Assembly: GCA_002315715.1 (NCBI GenBank)
Contig: DCHY01000018.1
Span: 1-6,284 of the forward strand
DNA: 6,284 nucleotides
Direction of reading: 5' to 3'
Origin: Clostridiales bacterium UBA1740
Lineage (GTDB): Bacteria; Bacillota; Clostridia; Oscillospirales; CAG-272
The notes below the pieces were generated by a model. That model worked only from the letters and a program-made list of their open reading frames with translations. It ran no database searches and had not been told where the DNA came from. Each line of letters starts with the position of its first letter. The stretch's first letter is position 1. Below are positions 1 through 6,057 of the stretch, piece after piece. A program made the position numbers and the translations under genes.

Positions 1-6
1 TTATAT

Positions 7-588
7 TTAAGAAAGGTTCGGTATGGGCTTTGATGGGGATTGCCGTTTTTTTGCCAGAAAACAGAGGGCAAGGGAGAGCGCCAACCACAAAGCCCGGAAA
101 ACGTTGGTTTGGACATCTCCCGGAAAAGTGTCAAAAAGCGCATTCCAGTCGTAAACGGCGCCGATAGCGTCGATAAACGCGTGATAGACGGCGCAGGCGA
201 TGACGCTCCCCGTTGCTTTGTAAAGTGCCGCGGCGGCGAACGCCCAAATGAAAATGGTGATACCGAAACCGATAAGGCTGTCGCCGTAGTGGTTGGACGT
301 CGGATCCACCCATAAATCAAGATGCCAAACGTACCAAATCCCGGCGGTTAAAACGGTGCTGAAGAAAAAACCGAACTTTTCTTCGAGCGCCGGTCCCAAA
401 AAGCCGCGCCAACCCACTTCTTCGGCAATGCCGACGAAAGGAATCATGATGAGAAATCCGAGTGGAAACATATACCACGCCTCGCCGTTTGGCACACCGT
501 TGGCGAGCGCATAAAGCAAGGGTAAAAGGCACATCCCCAAGGTCAGAAGGACGGTTCTTTTAACGTTCTCGGTGCGAAAAATTCGCAC
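7..588 (-). CDS. CPBP-family intramembrane metalloprotease, catalytic C-terminal part (frame-split gene)
   Basis: This 193-residue frame carries the whole catalytic core of the CPBP (CAAX protease/bacteriocin-processing, Abi) family. Visible motifs are EExxxR (E56, E57, R61 in AEEVGWRG), WxxxH (W85 to H89 in WYVWH) and a third histidine, H136, in VYHAFID. In the family these glutamates and histidines build the membrane-embedded metal site. Hydrophobic segments lie near residues 12-30, 39-55, 75-90, 105-122, 126-142 and 164-179. The tail is basic (AKKRQSPSK). The only start in this frame is a GTG at 588 with a poor AAAGAG five bases upstream. The N-terminal membrane segments expected for a CPBP protein of roughly 250-300 residues are encoded just upstream in another frame (543-833), overlapping by 46 nt. 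I therefore read this as the second half of one gene broken by a frameshift, although the gene could also be translated from the GTG as a short protease. It is last in the sigma-factor operon. Confidence 0.85.
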   Translation of the reverse strand: MRIFRTENVKRTVLLTLGMCLLPLLYALANGVPNGEAWYMFPLGFLIMIPFVGIAEEVGWRGFLGPALEEKFGFFFSTVLTAGIWYVWHLDLWVDPTSNHYGDSLIGFGITIFIWAFAAAALYKATGSVIACAVYHAFIDAIGAVYDWNALFDTFPGDVQTNVFRALWLALSLALCFLAKKRQSPSKPIPNLS

Positions 589-833
589 AAAAACTCTTTG
601 AGCGAGATTTTTTCATACCATAACGACAGAATCAGCATCGAGAAAAAGGGCGCCGGCGTGGAGAACAGTATGCCAATCGCGGCATAGAGAAAATAACCGA
701 AAGTCATTTTTCCCGTCTTCGCAAAATCGACGGAATACGGCAAGAGCAGGTGCTTCAAAGTGACGAAAGAGAACGCCCAAAACATGACGATAAGAAGCAG
801 GTATAGAAATAGAGTTTTGTCTTTCTTTTTCAT
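543..833 (-). CDS. N-terminal membrane part of the frame-split CPBP protease
   Basis: This is a 96-residue hydrophobic frame with membrane segments at about residues 8-30, 43-60 and 62-72. It is followed by IS-LKEFL, the amphipathic type of linker that precedes the catalytic domain in many CPBP proteins. From about residue 83 the frame becomes non-family-like and stops at 543. The neighbouring frame continues naturally with VRIFRTENVKR and then the catalytic motifs. Joining the two near the five-T run (A run at 589-593 on the given strand) gives about 275 residues, the usual family length. One missing T there would explain the split. The ATG at 833 overlaps the stop codon of the DUF4097 gene as ATGA, and there is no good ribosome binding site of its own, so translational coupling is likely. 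Read alone it would be an uncharacterised small membrane protein, which I think less likely. Confidence 0.6.
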   Translation of the reverse strand: MKKKDKTLFLYLLLIVMFWAFSFVTLKHLLLPYSVDFAKTGKMTFGYFLYAAIGILFSTPAPFFSMLILSLWYEKISLKEFLCEFFAPRTLKEPSF

Positions 834-1813
834 TTTTGATAAACGCCGATATGGCCGGAGGAAGTGGAAATGTCAAGTTTTGCCGCGCCGTCGCCGCAGA
901 CGTGCGTGCCGTCTTTCGTGACGAGAGGAAAATCGCAGTCAAACCGACCGCTTCCCGTGGATTCTTCCAAAGTGAAGCCGAGAGATTTTGGCAGATACAA
1001 AAGAACGCTTCCGCTTGACGTGGAAATATCGGCAGAAGAAAGTCCGGTGCCGACGGTGGCTTGGACGTCGCCGCTGGAAGAACTGCCTTGGAAAATGCCG
1101 ACGTTCTCGGCGACGAGCGAAAAGCGACCGCTCGAGGTGGAAGCACAGAGCATATCCGATGAGTCGACGGTGGCGTTGACGGTGCCGGAACTTGAGGATA
1201 ACGTAAGACGGTCGGCAGAGCCGATCTCCGCATGGACGGTGCCGGAACTTGTGGAAATCTCAAGGGACGGGGTGGAAACGACGTTGGCTTGAATCGTACC
1301 GGAGGAACTCAACAGGCGGACGTCATCTGCCGAAATTACCGAAACGTCCAAGTTGCCGGAAGCGGACGAAACCCTCACGCTTTTTGCGGAAAACGGGTCG
1401 GTATGAAGGTCTGAAGATGCAAGAGAAACGTCAAAAGCGGAAAGTACGAGAGCGTTTGGAAGGGTTATGGTGAGGGTTTTGTGTAAATTAGAGCAGCGCG
1501 CGGCGGTTAAAAGGCCAACGGCGGAGAAATGAATTTTCAGCGTCCCGTCCTCTACGAGCCACCGCATTTGCATGTCATCGGTCAGTGCGGTTGCGGATTC
1601 TTCTTTGACGGAAACGGTATCCACGTCGGCGAATACGACGTTGACTTTGCCGGCGCTCCAATCCACCGACAGATTTTGAATTTCTCCGACGTTATCGCAA
1701 GAGCCGATCGCATACGCTTCGGAGTTTGGGTAGTAAAGAAAATCGGTGCAGGCGCACAGACCGAACAGACAAAAGACCGCCAACAACGATAAAGCAATAA
1801 GTTTATTTTTCAT
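830..1813 (-). CDS. DUF4097-family lipoprotein with 19-residue beta-solenoid repeat
   Basis: This is a 327-residue exported protein. The N terminus has a lysine-containing n-region, a hydrophobic stretch and the lipobox L19-C20-A21-C22, so it is probably lipidated at C22 and anchored on the outer face of the membrane. From about residue 120 it is built of Ser/Thr-rich rungs ending in SSG or SASG. The glycines fall at 153, 172, 191, 210, 229 and 248 (exactly 19 apart), then 268, 289 and 320. This is the pattern of DUF4097 (putative adhesin) proteins, predicted beta-solenoids whose biochemical role is unknown. C293 and C306 could form a disulfide. The ATG at 1813 has AGAGGT seven bases upstream and overlaps the end of the anti-sigma gene by 11 nt. 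DUF4097 proteins are often encoded beside envelope-stress regulators, so a role as target or sensor of the sigma factor is a reasonable inference. Confidence 0.88.
   Translation of the reverse strand: MKNKLIALSLLAVFCLFGLCACTDFLYYPNSEAYAIGSCDNVGEIQNLSVDWSAGKVNVVFADVDTVSVKEESATALTDDMQMRWLVEDGTLKIHFSAVGLLTAARCSNLHKTLTITLPNALVLSAFDVSLASSDLHTDPFSAKSVRVSSASGNLDVSVISADDVRLLSSSGTIQANVVSTPSLEISTSSGTVHAEIGSADRLTLSSSSGTVNATVDSSDMLCASTSSGRFSLVAENVGIFQGSSSSGDVQATVGTGLSSADISTSSGSVLLYLPKSLGFTLEESTGSGRFDCDFPLVTKDGTHVCGDGAAKLDISTSSGHIGVYQK
1178..1250 (-). repeat. Direct repeat inside the DUF4097 gene
   Basis: The 16-mer GACGGTGCCGGAACTT occurs at 1178-1193 and again at 1235-1250 on the given strand, exactly 57 nt (19 codons) apart. 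Both copies encode the SSGTV turn of successive solenoid rungs. It shows that the protein repeat is still partly visible as DNA repetition. Confidence 0.7.
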
Positions 1814-2777
1814 GTTTTTTACCTCTTTTTATCAGTGAAATGACAATCAAAACGGTACCGAGTACCGTGAATGCGAGAAAGAAAAGCCAAGAAGAACCGC
1901 GGGAAAACGGAAAACCCGCAAGGGTGTTGGGAAAGGCGGGCAAAGGCGTTTTGACGCCGAGAAGCGCATTGGAAAAAGATTCGAAAATCAAGGTAAAGAC
2001 GCCGGTGACGAGCGAAGAAAGACCAAGATACAACGACTTGTCGTTTTTGAAAAATTGTCGTAAAATCACGACGCATAGACACAAAATGAGCAAAGGAAGG
2101 TAAAGGGAAAGGGATAAACGCAGGAAGGCGACGCTGTCGAGATAGGCGTAAAGCGAAAGCAGCATAACCGCCGAAGTCAGCGTGCCGACCCCGGTAACGA
2201 TAAGGGCGCGATAGCCTTTTACCTTGTTGGCGAGGACGGGCTCACGCAAAAGAAACGGCAAAACCGCCACGGAGAAACCGAAAAGCACCGCCGAATAGGT
2301 GAACAAAAACCATCTGCCGTGCGTATACAGAGAAATCGTCCCAAGCAAAAGGCCGAGACTGACGACGGAAAGTCCGCTCATCCAGAGAAATTTGTTGTTT
2401 TGTAAGAATAACGGGACGACAACGAGCGATGCGCCGAGCATCAAAGAGGCAAGGACGATAAAGAACCAGTCCAGCGTCAGCCCCGTTGCCAAATTGACGA
2501 CAAGGCAAACGAAAATCGGTAAAGCAAAAAGACCTCCGACCGTTGCGCTCAAGCGGATATTGTGTTTGCGAAAGACTTTTTTCTGTCCTTCCATGACGGT
2601 TTCCTCGTTCGGGAGCAAATCGCCGATCGTATCGTCTTCTTTAATATTTGCTAACAATGATTTGCATTTTTCACAACTTTTCAAATGCTCTTCTATCATT
2701 TTCGCACTTTCTTCGCTGCAAACGCCGTCGGCGTAGAGCGGCAGTAAATCCTTGATAATATCGCAATTCACCGTCAT
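1803..2777 (-). CDS. Anti-sigma factor: zinc-finger (zf-HC2) domain plus about eight membrane segments
   Basis: This 324-residue protein should bind and inactivate the ECF sigma factor encoded just before it. The N-terminal cytoplasmic domain holds the ZAS-type motif H31-x3-C35-x2-C38 (HLKSCEKC), with C5 (VNCDIIKDLLPLYADG) as a probable further zinc ligand. This N-terminal sequence is typical of zf-HC2 anti-sigmas. After a charged linker (residues 45-75), hydrophobic segments lie near 76-98, 103-123, 130-150, 156-176, 190-212, 219-240, 249-270 and 296-316, ending in a basic tail. Many ZAS anti-sigmas have a single membrane span, so this polytopic form is less usual. The start at 2777 is chosen because its ATG overlaps the sigma stop as ATGA and is preceded by AAAGGATGGGG. 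An in-frame start at 2837 would lie inside the sigma gene and add 20 residues unlike the family. It probably senses an envelope signal through its membrane part, but the signal is unknown. Confidence 0.88.
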   Translation of the reverse strand: MTVNCDIIKDLLPLYADGVCSEESAKMIEEHLKSCEKCKSLLANIKEDDTIGDLLPNEETVMEGQKKVFRKHNIRLSATVGGLFALPIFVCLVVNLATGLTLDWFFIVLASLMLGASLVVVPLFLQNNKFLWMSGLSVVSLGLLLGTISLYTHGRWFLFTYSAVLFGFSVAVLPFLLREPVLANKVKGYRALIVTGVGTLTSAVMLLSLYAYLDSVAFLRLSLSLYLPLLILCLCVVILRQFFKNDKSLYLGLSSLVTGVFTLIFESFSNALLGVKTPLPAFPNTLAGFPFSRGSSWLFFLAFTVLGTVLIVISLIKRGKKHEK

Positions 2778-3256
2778 GATTTCCCCATCCTTTCTTGTAA
2801 TTTCAGTCGGGCTCTGTGGTAGGTAACAAGCGCCCAACTTTCGGTTTTTTTGAAAATAGCACCGATTTCGGCAAAGCCGAGATCACCGAAGGTGCGCAGC
2901 TCAAAGACTTCTTTGTACGGCTCTTCCATCTCGTGGAGCGCCGTATGAATCCGCAGGGAAGTTTCTTTTTCGAGAATATCCGACTCGGGCCCGGAGTCGA
3001 CCTCGATTTCGTCCTTCAGCTCTTCCTGCCGCCCTCGTTTTTTGACTTCGTCAAAATACAGATTTTTGGCAATGGCACACAGCCACGTGCCGATTGCGGC
3101 TTCCCCTTTGAACGACGCCTTGGTTTTGAAAACGCGGTAAAACGTCTCCGCCGTCAGTTCTTCCGACAGCGACGGGTTACCCGAAAGGGAGAGTAGATAC
3201 GAATAGACGCGCAAATAGTAAGTGCGATAGAGTTTCTCACAGAGTTCGTTATCCAT
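2774..3256 (-). CDS. ECF-type (extracytoplasmic function) RNA polymerase sigma factor
   Basis: This 160-residue protein has the two-domain layout of ECF sigma-70 factors. Region 2 spans about residues 4-75 (YLRVYSYLLSL, then SEELTAETFYRVF for core binding and GTWLCAIAKNLYFDEVKK for -10 recognition). After an acidic linker (78-100), region 4 spans about 102-154, with a helix-turn-helix in FGDLGFAEIGAIF and TYHRARLKLQERM. It directs RNA polymerase to a small regulon. The start at 3256 is chosen over an ATG at 3280 because it has a strong AAAGGAG five bases upstream, whereas 3280 has none and falls at the predicted transcription start. It is first in the operon; its TGA overlaps the anti-sigma ATG by 4 nt, the usual sigma/anti-sigma arrangement. 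A matching ECF promoter lies upstream, suggesting autoregulation. The ECF subgroup cannot be assigned by eye. Confidence 0.93.
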   Translation of the reverse strand: MDNELCEKLYRTYYLRVYSYLLSLSGNPSLSEELTAETFYRVFKTKASFKGEAAIGTWLCAIAKNLYFDEVKKRGRQEELKDEIEVDSGPESDILEKETSLRIHTALHEMEEPYKEVFELRTFGDLGFAEIGAIFKKTESWALVTYHRARLKLQERMGKS

Positions 3257-3261
3257 AGTCT

Positions 3262-3268
3262 CTCCTTT
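3262..3268 (-). promoter_or_regulatory. Ribosome binding site deciding the sigma factor start
   Basis: The minus strand reads AAAGGAG, followed by five bases and the ATG at 3256. It selects this start over the in-frame ATG at 3280, which has no comparable site. Confidence 0.8.
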
Positions 3269-3284
3269 CTTCGTTTTCATATAT

Positions 3285-3312
3285 TAGACGGTGCGGAGTC
3301 GGTTTCGTTACA
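3285..3312 (-). promoter_or_regulatory. Putative ECF-sigma autoregulatory promoter
   Basis: On the minus strand TGTAAC (3307-3312) is followed by exactly 16 bases and CGTCTA (3285-3290). This fits the general ECF pattern of an AAC-containing -35 and a CGTC -10 with 16-17 nt spacing, as known for B. subtilis SigM, SigW and SigX targets. Transcription would begin near 3278, giving a leader of about 20 nt before the ATG at 3256. No well-spaced sigma-A promoter is seen here. Confidence 0.65.
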
Positions 3313-3332
3313 AAAAAACGCCCAAAAGGGCG
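3312..3332 (-). terminator. Intrinsic terminator of the HAD/YnbB operon
   Basis: The minus strand reads CGCCC-TTTT-GGGCG (3319-3332) followed by seven T residues (3312-3318). It starts 18 nt after the stop codon of the PLP-enzyme gene. On the plus strand the hairpin is followed by AATTTTT, so it might also work weakly in the other direction. It abuts the ECF promoter, separating the two operons. Confidence 0.88.
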
Positions 3333-3350
3333 AATTTTTGTATTTCGGTA

Positions 3351-4604
3351 TTATTTGAGCATCTCGTCTACGGCTTTCATGACACCGAGTTTTCCGTATT
3401 CGTAGGAAAGCCCGCCCTGCATATAGACGGTGTACGGCGGCGTCAGAGGACCGTCGCAGGAAAGTTCGTTGGTGGCACCGGTGACGAAGGTACCGGCGGC
3501 GGAGACTTCTTCATGCGGATAGCCGGGCATCGCCGAAGGTTCCGGCGTGGCGTAAGCCTCAATGGGCGAACCTCTTTGCAGTCCGCGACAGAATTTGATG
3601 AGATTTTCGGCAGTGCCGAGCGCCACCGTCTGCACGATGTCTGAGCGTTTTTCGTCAAAGCGGGGCGAAACGTCCGAAAAACCGGCAAGTTCCAAAAGTC
3701 TGGCGGCAAAAGTCATGCTTTTCAGAGTAGCGGCGACGGTTGCGGGCGCCATAAAGAATCCTTTATAGAATAAGGAAAGTTGATTGAAATTGGCTCCGAG
3801 GTCTTTGCCGATGCAGGGAGCCGTGAGGCGTTCGGCGATCTCGGCAATGACGGCTTTTTTACCGACGCAGTAAGCACCGCTGACGGCAAAACCGGCACCG
3901 AGGTTTTTCATCATGGATCCGACGAATACGTCGCACCCGACGTCGCTCGGCTCGCGGTCCTCGGTGAACTCGCCGTAGCAGTTGTCAACCATCACGACCG
4001 TCTTCGGCGATACCTCATGAATGAGGGCGATAACCTTTTCGATTTTGTCAATGGTAAAGGTTCTGCGGTTGGCATAACCGCGGCTGCGCTGGATAGCGGC
4101 AACCTTGACGAATTCGCCCGAAAAACGGCGGCGGATAGCGTCCAAATCAAACTCGTCACCGATAAGCGGAATGTCCTCGTATTTGACGCCGCAACGGATG
4201 AGCGATTGCGAACTTTCCCCCGACGTACCGATAACGGAACGGAGCGTGTCGTAGGGTTCGCCCGAGACGTAAACGAGGGTGTCACCGGCGTGCAAAAGTG
4301 CCGAAAGCGTCACGTAAAGCGCATGCGTGCCGGACATAAGTTGCGCACGGACAAGGGCGTCCTCCGCACCGAAAACGCGGGCAAAAAGTTCCTCGATTTT
4401 GTCTCTTCCGTCGTCGGTATAACCGTACCCCGTCACGTCGACGAAATGCGCCGTCGAAATCTTCGCGTCTTGAAAGCCTTTCAAGACCTTTGAAGCGCAA
4501 ATCATGGCGTTTTCATCTATTTTTGCAAACGTTTCTTTGCAATCCGCCTCTGCCTGCTTGGCAAGTGCGACGGTTTTCTCGCTGATATCGAATCCGTAAA
4601 ACAT
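3351..4604 (-). CDS. ynbB: PLP-dependent YnbB-type protein, methionine gamma-lyase/aluminium resistance family
   Basis: This 417-residue protein matches what I know of the family called methionine gamma-lyase family or aluminium resistance protein (Pfam Met_gamma_lyase; YnbB in B. subtilis), a fold-type I PLP enzyme group related to Cys/Met-metabolism enzymes. The probable Schiff-base lysine is K233 in GSMMKNLGAG. D207 in VDNCYGEF should contact the pyridine nitrogen. GTHALYVTLSALL (92-104) resembles the phosphate-binding region, and QRSRGY (172-177) and a C-terminal PPYTVYMQGGLSYEYGK (389-405) are family-typical blocks. Length is normal and the frame is intact. The physiological substrate is not established; the aluminium name comes from an old phenotype. 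The ATG at 4604 is preceded by AGAGGA and lies 1 nt after the HAD gene stop, so the two are co-transcribed and probably translationally coupled. It is cytoplasmic. Confidence 0.9.
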   Translation of the reverse strand: MFYGFDISEKTVALAKQAEADCKETFAKIDENAMICASKVLKGFQDAKISTAHFVDVTGYGYTDDGRDKIEELFARVFGAEDALVRAQLMSGTHALYVTLSALLHAGDTLVYVSGEPYDTLRSVIGTSGESSQSLIRCGVKYEDIPLIGDEFDLDAIRRRFSGEFVKVAAIQRSRGYANRRTFTIDKIEKVIALIHEVSPKTVVMVDNCYGEFTEDREPSDVGCDVFVGSMMKNLGAGFAVSGAYCVGKKAVIAEIAERLTAPCIGKDLGANFNQLSLFYKGFFMAPATVAATLKSMTFAARLLELAGFSDVSPRFDEKRSDIVQTVALGTAENLIKFCRGLQRGSPIEAYATPEPSAMPGYPHEEVSAAGTFVTGATNELSCDGPLTPPYTVYMQGGLSYEYGKLGVMKAVDEMLK

Positions 4605-4605
4605 A

Positions 4606-5292
4606 TTAAATCCTCTCTAAAATCGGCAAAATATCGCACAGATCCGAAACCTCAAAATCGGGCTTCAGATCCGTTTGGTTGGGGACGGCTTTGGGGTTGT
4701 AATAAATCGTTTTGATACCGGCATTTTTACCGCCCAAGATATCGCTCGATAAGCTGTCGCCGATGATGACGGTTTTTTCTTTGTCGGGGTTTTCCATACG
4801 GGCAAAACACTCGTCGAAATAGGCGACGCTCGGCTTATGCACCCCAAAATCCGAGGAGATGAAAATGCCGTCGAAATAGTCGAGAAGCCCGGCACTTTTG
4901 AGTCTTCCGTTTTGAATTTCTTTGATGCCGTTGGTGGCGAGATAGATGCGGTATTTTCCCTTGACCGCCGCCAAAAATTCTTCGGCGTGCGGCATATAAT
5001 AATGGCCGATGGAAAGATACTTTTCGTACAGTTTCTCCGCCGCTGCCGGGTCTTTGTCAATGCCCATTTCGCGGAAGAAAATCTCGTATCGCAAAATCAA
5101 AACGACCTCGCGCACGATTTCGCCGCGCTCCATGCGCTCCCATTGCGCCTTGTTGATTCTGCTGTACGTGGCGATGGATTCTTCGGTCGGTTCGATGCCG
5201 ATATCCGTCAAAACGTGGCGCAAAGCGACGGCTTCGGCGGCGCTGAAATCAAAAATCGTATTATCTAAATCAATGAGAATATCTCTAATCAT
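4606..5292 (-). CDS. yjjG: HAD-superfamily phosphatase, YjjG/YfnB type
   Basis: This is a 228-residue soluble phosphatase. HAD motif I is DLDNT with nucleophile D8 and D10. Motif II is LATNG (T120, N121), the motif III lysine is K153 in GVHKPS, and motif IV is GDSLSSD with D179 and D184 for Mg2+. The alpha-helical cap lies at about residues 15-100, including INKAQWERMERGEI, typical of the YjjG (TIGR02254) group. E. coli YjjG removes phosphate from pyrimidine nucleoside monophosphates, including non-canonical ones, a house-cleaning role; this specificity is inferred from family only. The start at 5292 has AAAGGG five bases upstream and begins MIRDILIDLD as in relatives. A longer frame to 5373 would run through the promoter. 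It is first in a two-gene operon with the PLP enzyme. Confidence 0.88.
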   Translation of the reverse strand: MIRDILIDLDNTIFDFSAAEAVALRHVLTDIGIEPTEESIATYSRINKAQWERMERGEIVREVVLILRYEIFFREMGIDKDPAAAEKLYEKYLSIGHYYMPHAEEFLAAVKGKYRIYLATNGIKEIQNGRLKSAGLLDYFDGIFISSDFGVHKPSVAYFDECFARMENPDKEKTVIIGDSLSSDILGGKNAGIKTIYYNPKAVPNQTDLKPDFEVSDLCDILPILERI

Positions 5293-5313
5293 ACTAACCC
5301 TTTCTGTCACCAC

Positions 5314-5342
5314 AGTATAGCATAGGTAAAGACAAAAATCAA
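5314..5342 (-). promoter_or_regulatory. Sigma-A promoter of the HAD/YnbB operon
   Basis: On the minus strand TTGATT (5337-5342), a 17-nt spacer and TATACT (5314-5319) form a good sigma-A promoter, with TGC before the -10 giving an extended -10. The predicted start near 5307 leaves a leader of about 15 nt before the ATG at 5292, which also argues against the longer start at 5373. Confidence 0.8.
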
Positions 5343-5363
5343 GAAAAGAACCTCTATTTGTTC

Positions 5364-5392
5364 TTGACAGCAACGGCTTTTGATGGTATATA
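5364..5392 (+). promoter_or_regulatory. Sigma-A promoter of bioY
   Basis: TTGACA (5364-5369), a 17-nt spacer and TATATA (5387-5392) precede bioY. The -35 is perfect and the -10 partial. It lies back to back with the promoter of the divergent HAD gene. I see no convincing BirA-type palindrome across it. Confidence 0.65.
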
Positions 5393-5404
5393 TGGAAAGA
5401 AAAG

Positions 5405-5411
5405 AAAGGAG
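5405..5411 (+). promoter_or_regulatory. Ribosome binding site deciding the bioY start
   Basis: AAAGGAG lies six bases before the ATG at 5418. It rules out an in-frame TTG at 5358, which sits upstream of the promoter. Confidence 0.85.
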
Positions 5412-5417
5412 AAGCGC

Positions 5418-5948
5418 ATGAAAACGAAAGAACTTGTGAAATCGGCGCTCGGCGCCGCGCTTTTGTCGGTATCGGCGTGGATCACGGTGCCGGCGACGGT
5501 GCCCTTTACCATGCAAACCTTTATGCTGTCGCTGCTCCTTTTGACCGTCGGTGCGAACGTGACGCTTTTCTCGACTCTCGTCTATCTTCTCGTCGGCGCG
5601 CTCGGAATTCCCGTATTTTCGGGATTTGGGGGCGGCGTCGGGATTCTTTTCGGTCCGACGGGAGGGTATCTAATCGGCTTTTTGTTCTTCCCGCTTTTCG
5701 GCTTGCTCTTTCAAAAAGCCGCACGCAAAACCCCGAAATGGCAGTATCTGCCGTGTGCCCTCGGACTGTCTTTTTGTTATCTCTTTGGCAGTTTGCAGTT
5801 TGTTTTGGTCGCCGAAAAAAGCCTTCGTTTTTCCTCGCTTTTGTCGGCGTTTTCGGTGTGCGTTTTGCCCTTCATCCCGGCGGATATCGTGAAAATCGCG
5901 CTTGCCGCCGTAGTTGCCAAACGTCTGAAAACCAAGATTGTTTCATAA
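5418..5948 (+). CDS. bioY: BioY, biotin-binding S component of an ECF transporter
   Basis: This is a 176-residue integral membrane protein that binds biotin and, with the shared EcfA/EcfA' ATPases and EcfT, imports it. Signature elements are GALGIPVFSGFGGG (60-73) followed by GPTGGYLIGF (79-88) and, near the C terminus, PFIPADIVK (151-159, with K159), all typical of BioY. Hydrophobic segments lie near residues 10-24, 34-48, 50-66, 82-98, 110-131 and 138-168. Length is normal for the family. No EcfA or EcfT genes are adjacent, so it would use the group II (shared) energising module encoded elsewhere; BioY alone is sometimes reported to transport. It stands alone between its own promoter and the tRNA operon. 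Regulation by biotin is expected from the family but no operator is visible. Confidence 0.93.
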   Translation: MKTKELVKSALGAALLSVSAWITVPATVPFTMQTFMLSLLLLTVGANVTLFSTLVYLLVGALGIPVFSGFGGGVGILFGPTGGYLIGFLFFPLFGLLFQKAARKTPKWQYLPCALGLSFCYLFGSLQFVLVAEKSLRFSSLLSAFSVCVLPFIPADIVKIALAAVVAKRLKTKIVS

Positions 5949-6012
5949 AACCGCCCATTTTGGCAGGAATTGCCGCCGAATCAAAAATCTTCAACTTTTT
6001 TTCTTAAACCTA

Positions 6013-6041
6013 TTGACAAACCTCCCACAGTTTGATATAAT
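6013..6041 (+). promoter_or_regulatory. Strong consensus promoter of the tRNA operon
   Basis: TTGACA (6013-6018), a 17-nt spacer and TATAAT (6036-6041) match sigma-A consensus perfectly, and TGA before the -10 makes it extended. Transcription should start near 6048, about ten bases before tRNA-Val. Confidence 0.93.
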
Positions 6042-6057
6042 GGCTAAGCCAAAACAC

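Noticed and set aside
864..1292. Plus-strand open frame with repeated VPELEE-like segments antisense to the DUF4097 gene
   Set aside because: The repeats are only the reverse reading of the SSG rungs; there is no ribosome binding site and the sense gene is clear.
3780..4493. Plus-strand open frame of 237 codons antisense to the PLP-enzyme gene
   Set aside because: It lies wholly within a well-supported minus-strand gene, resembles no family I recognise, and its openness is explained by the codon bias of the opposite strand.
5293..5373. 27-residue N-terminal extension of the HAD phosphatase
   Set aside because: It would include the gene's own promoter; the internal ATG at 5292 has a good ribosome binding site and the family-typical N terminus.
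5343..5404. BirA operator over the bioY promoter
   Set aside because: No clear two-fold palindrome of the known type is present; only scattered TTG/CAA matches.
5966..5979. GGCA/TGCC inverted repeat after bioY as a terminator
   Set aside because: The stem is only four pairs and no T tract follows it directly.
5477..6007. Arg/Phe-rich open frame overlapping bioY
   Set aside because: It is an out-of-frame shadow of bioY, with composition unlike a real protein.
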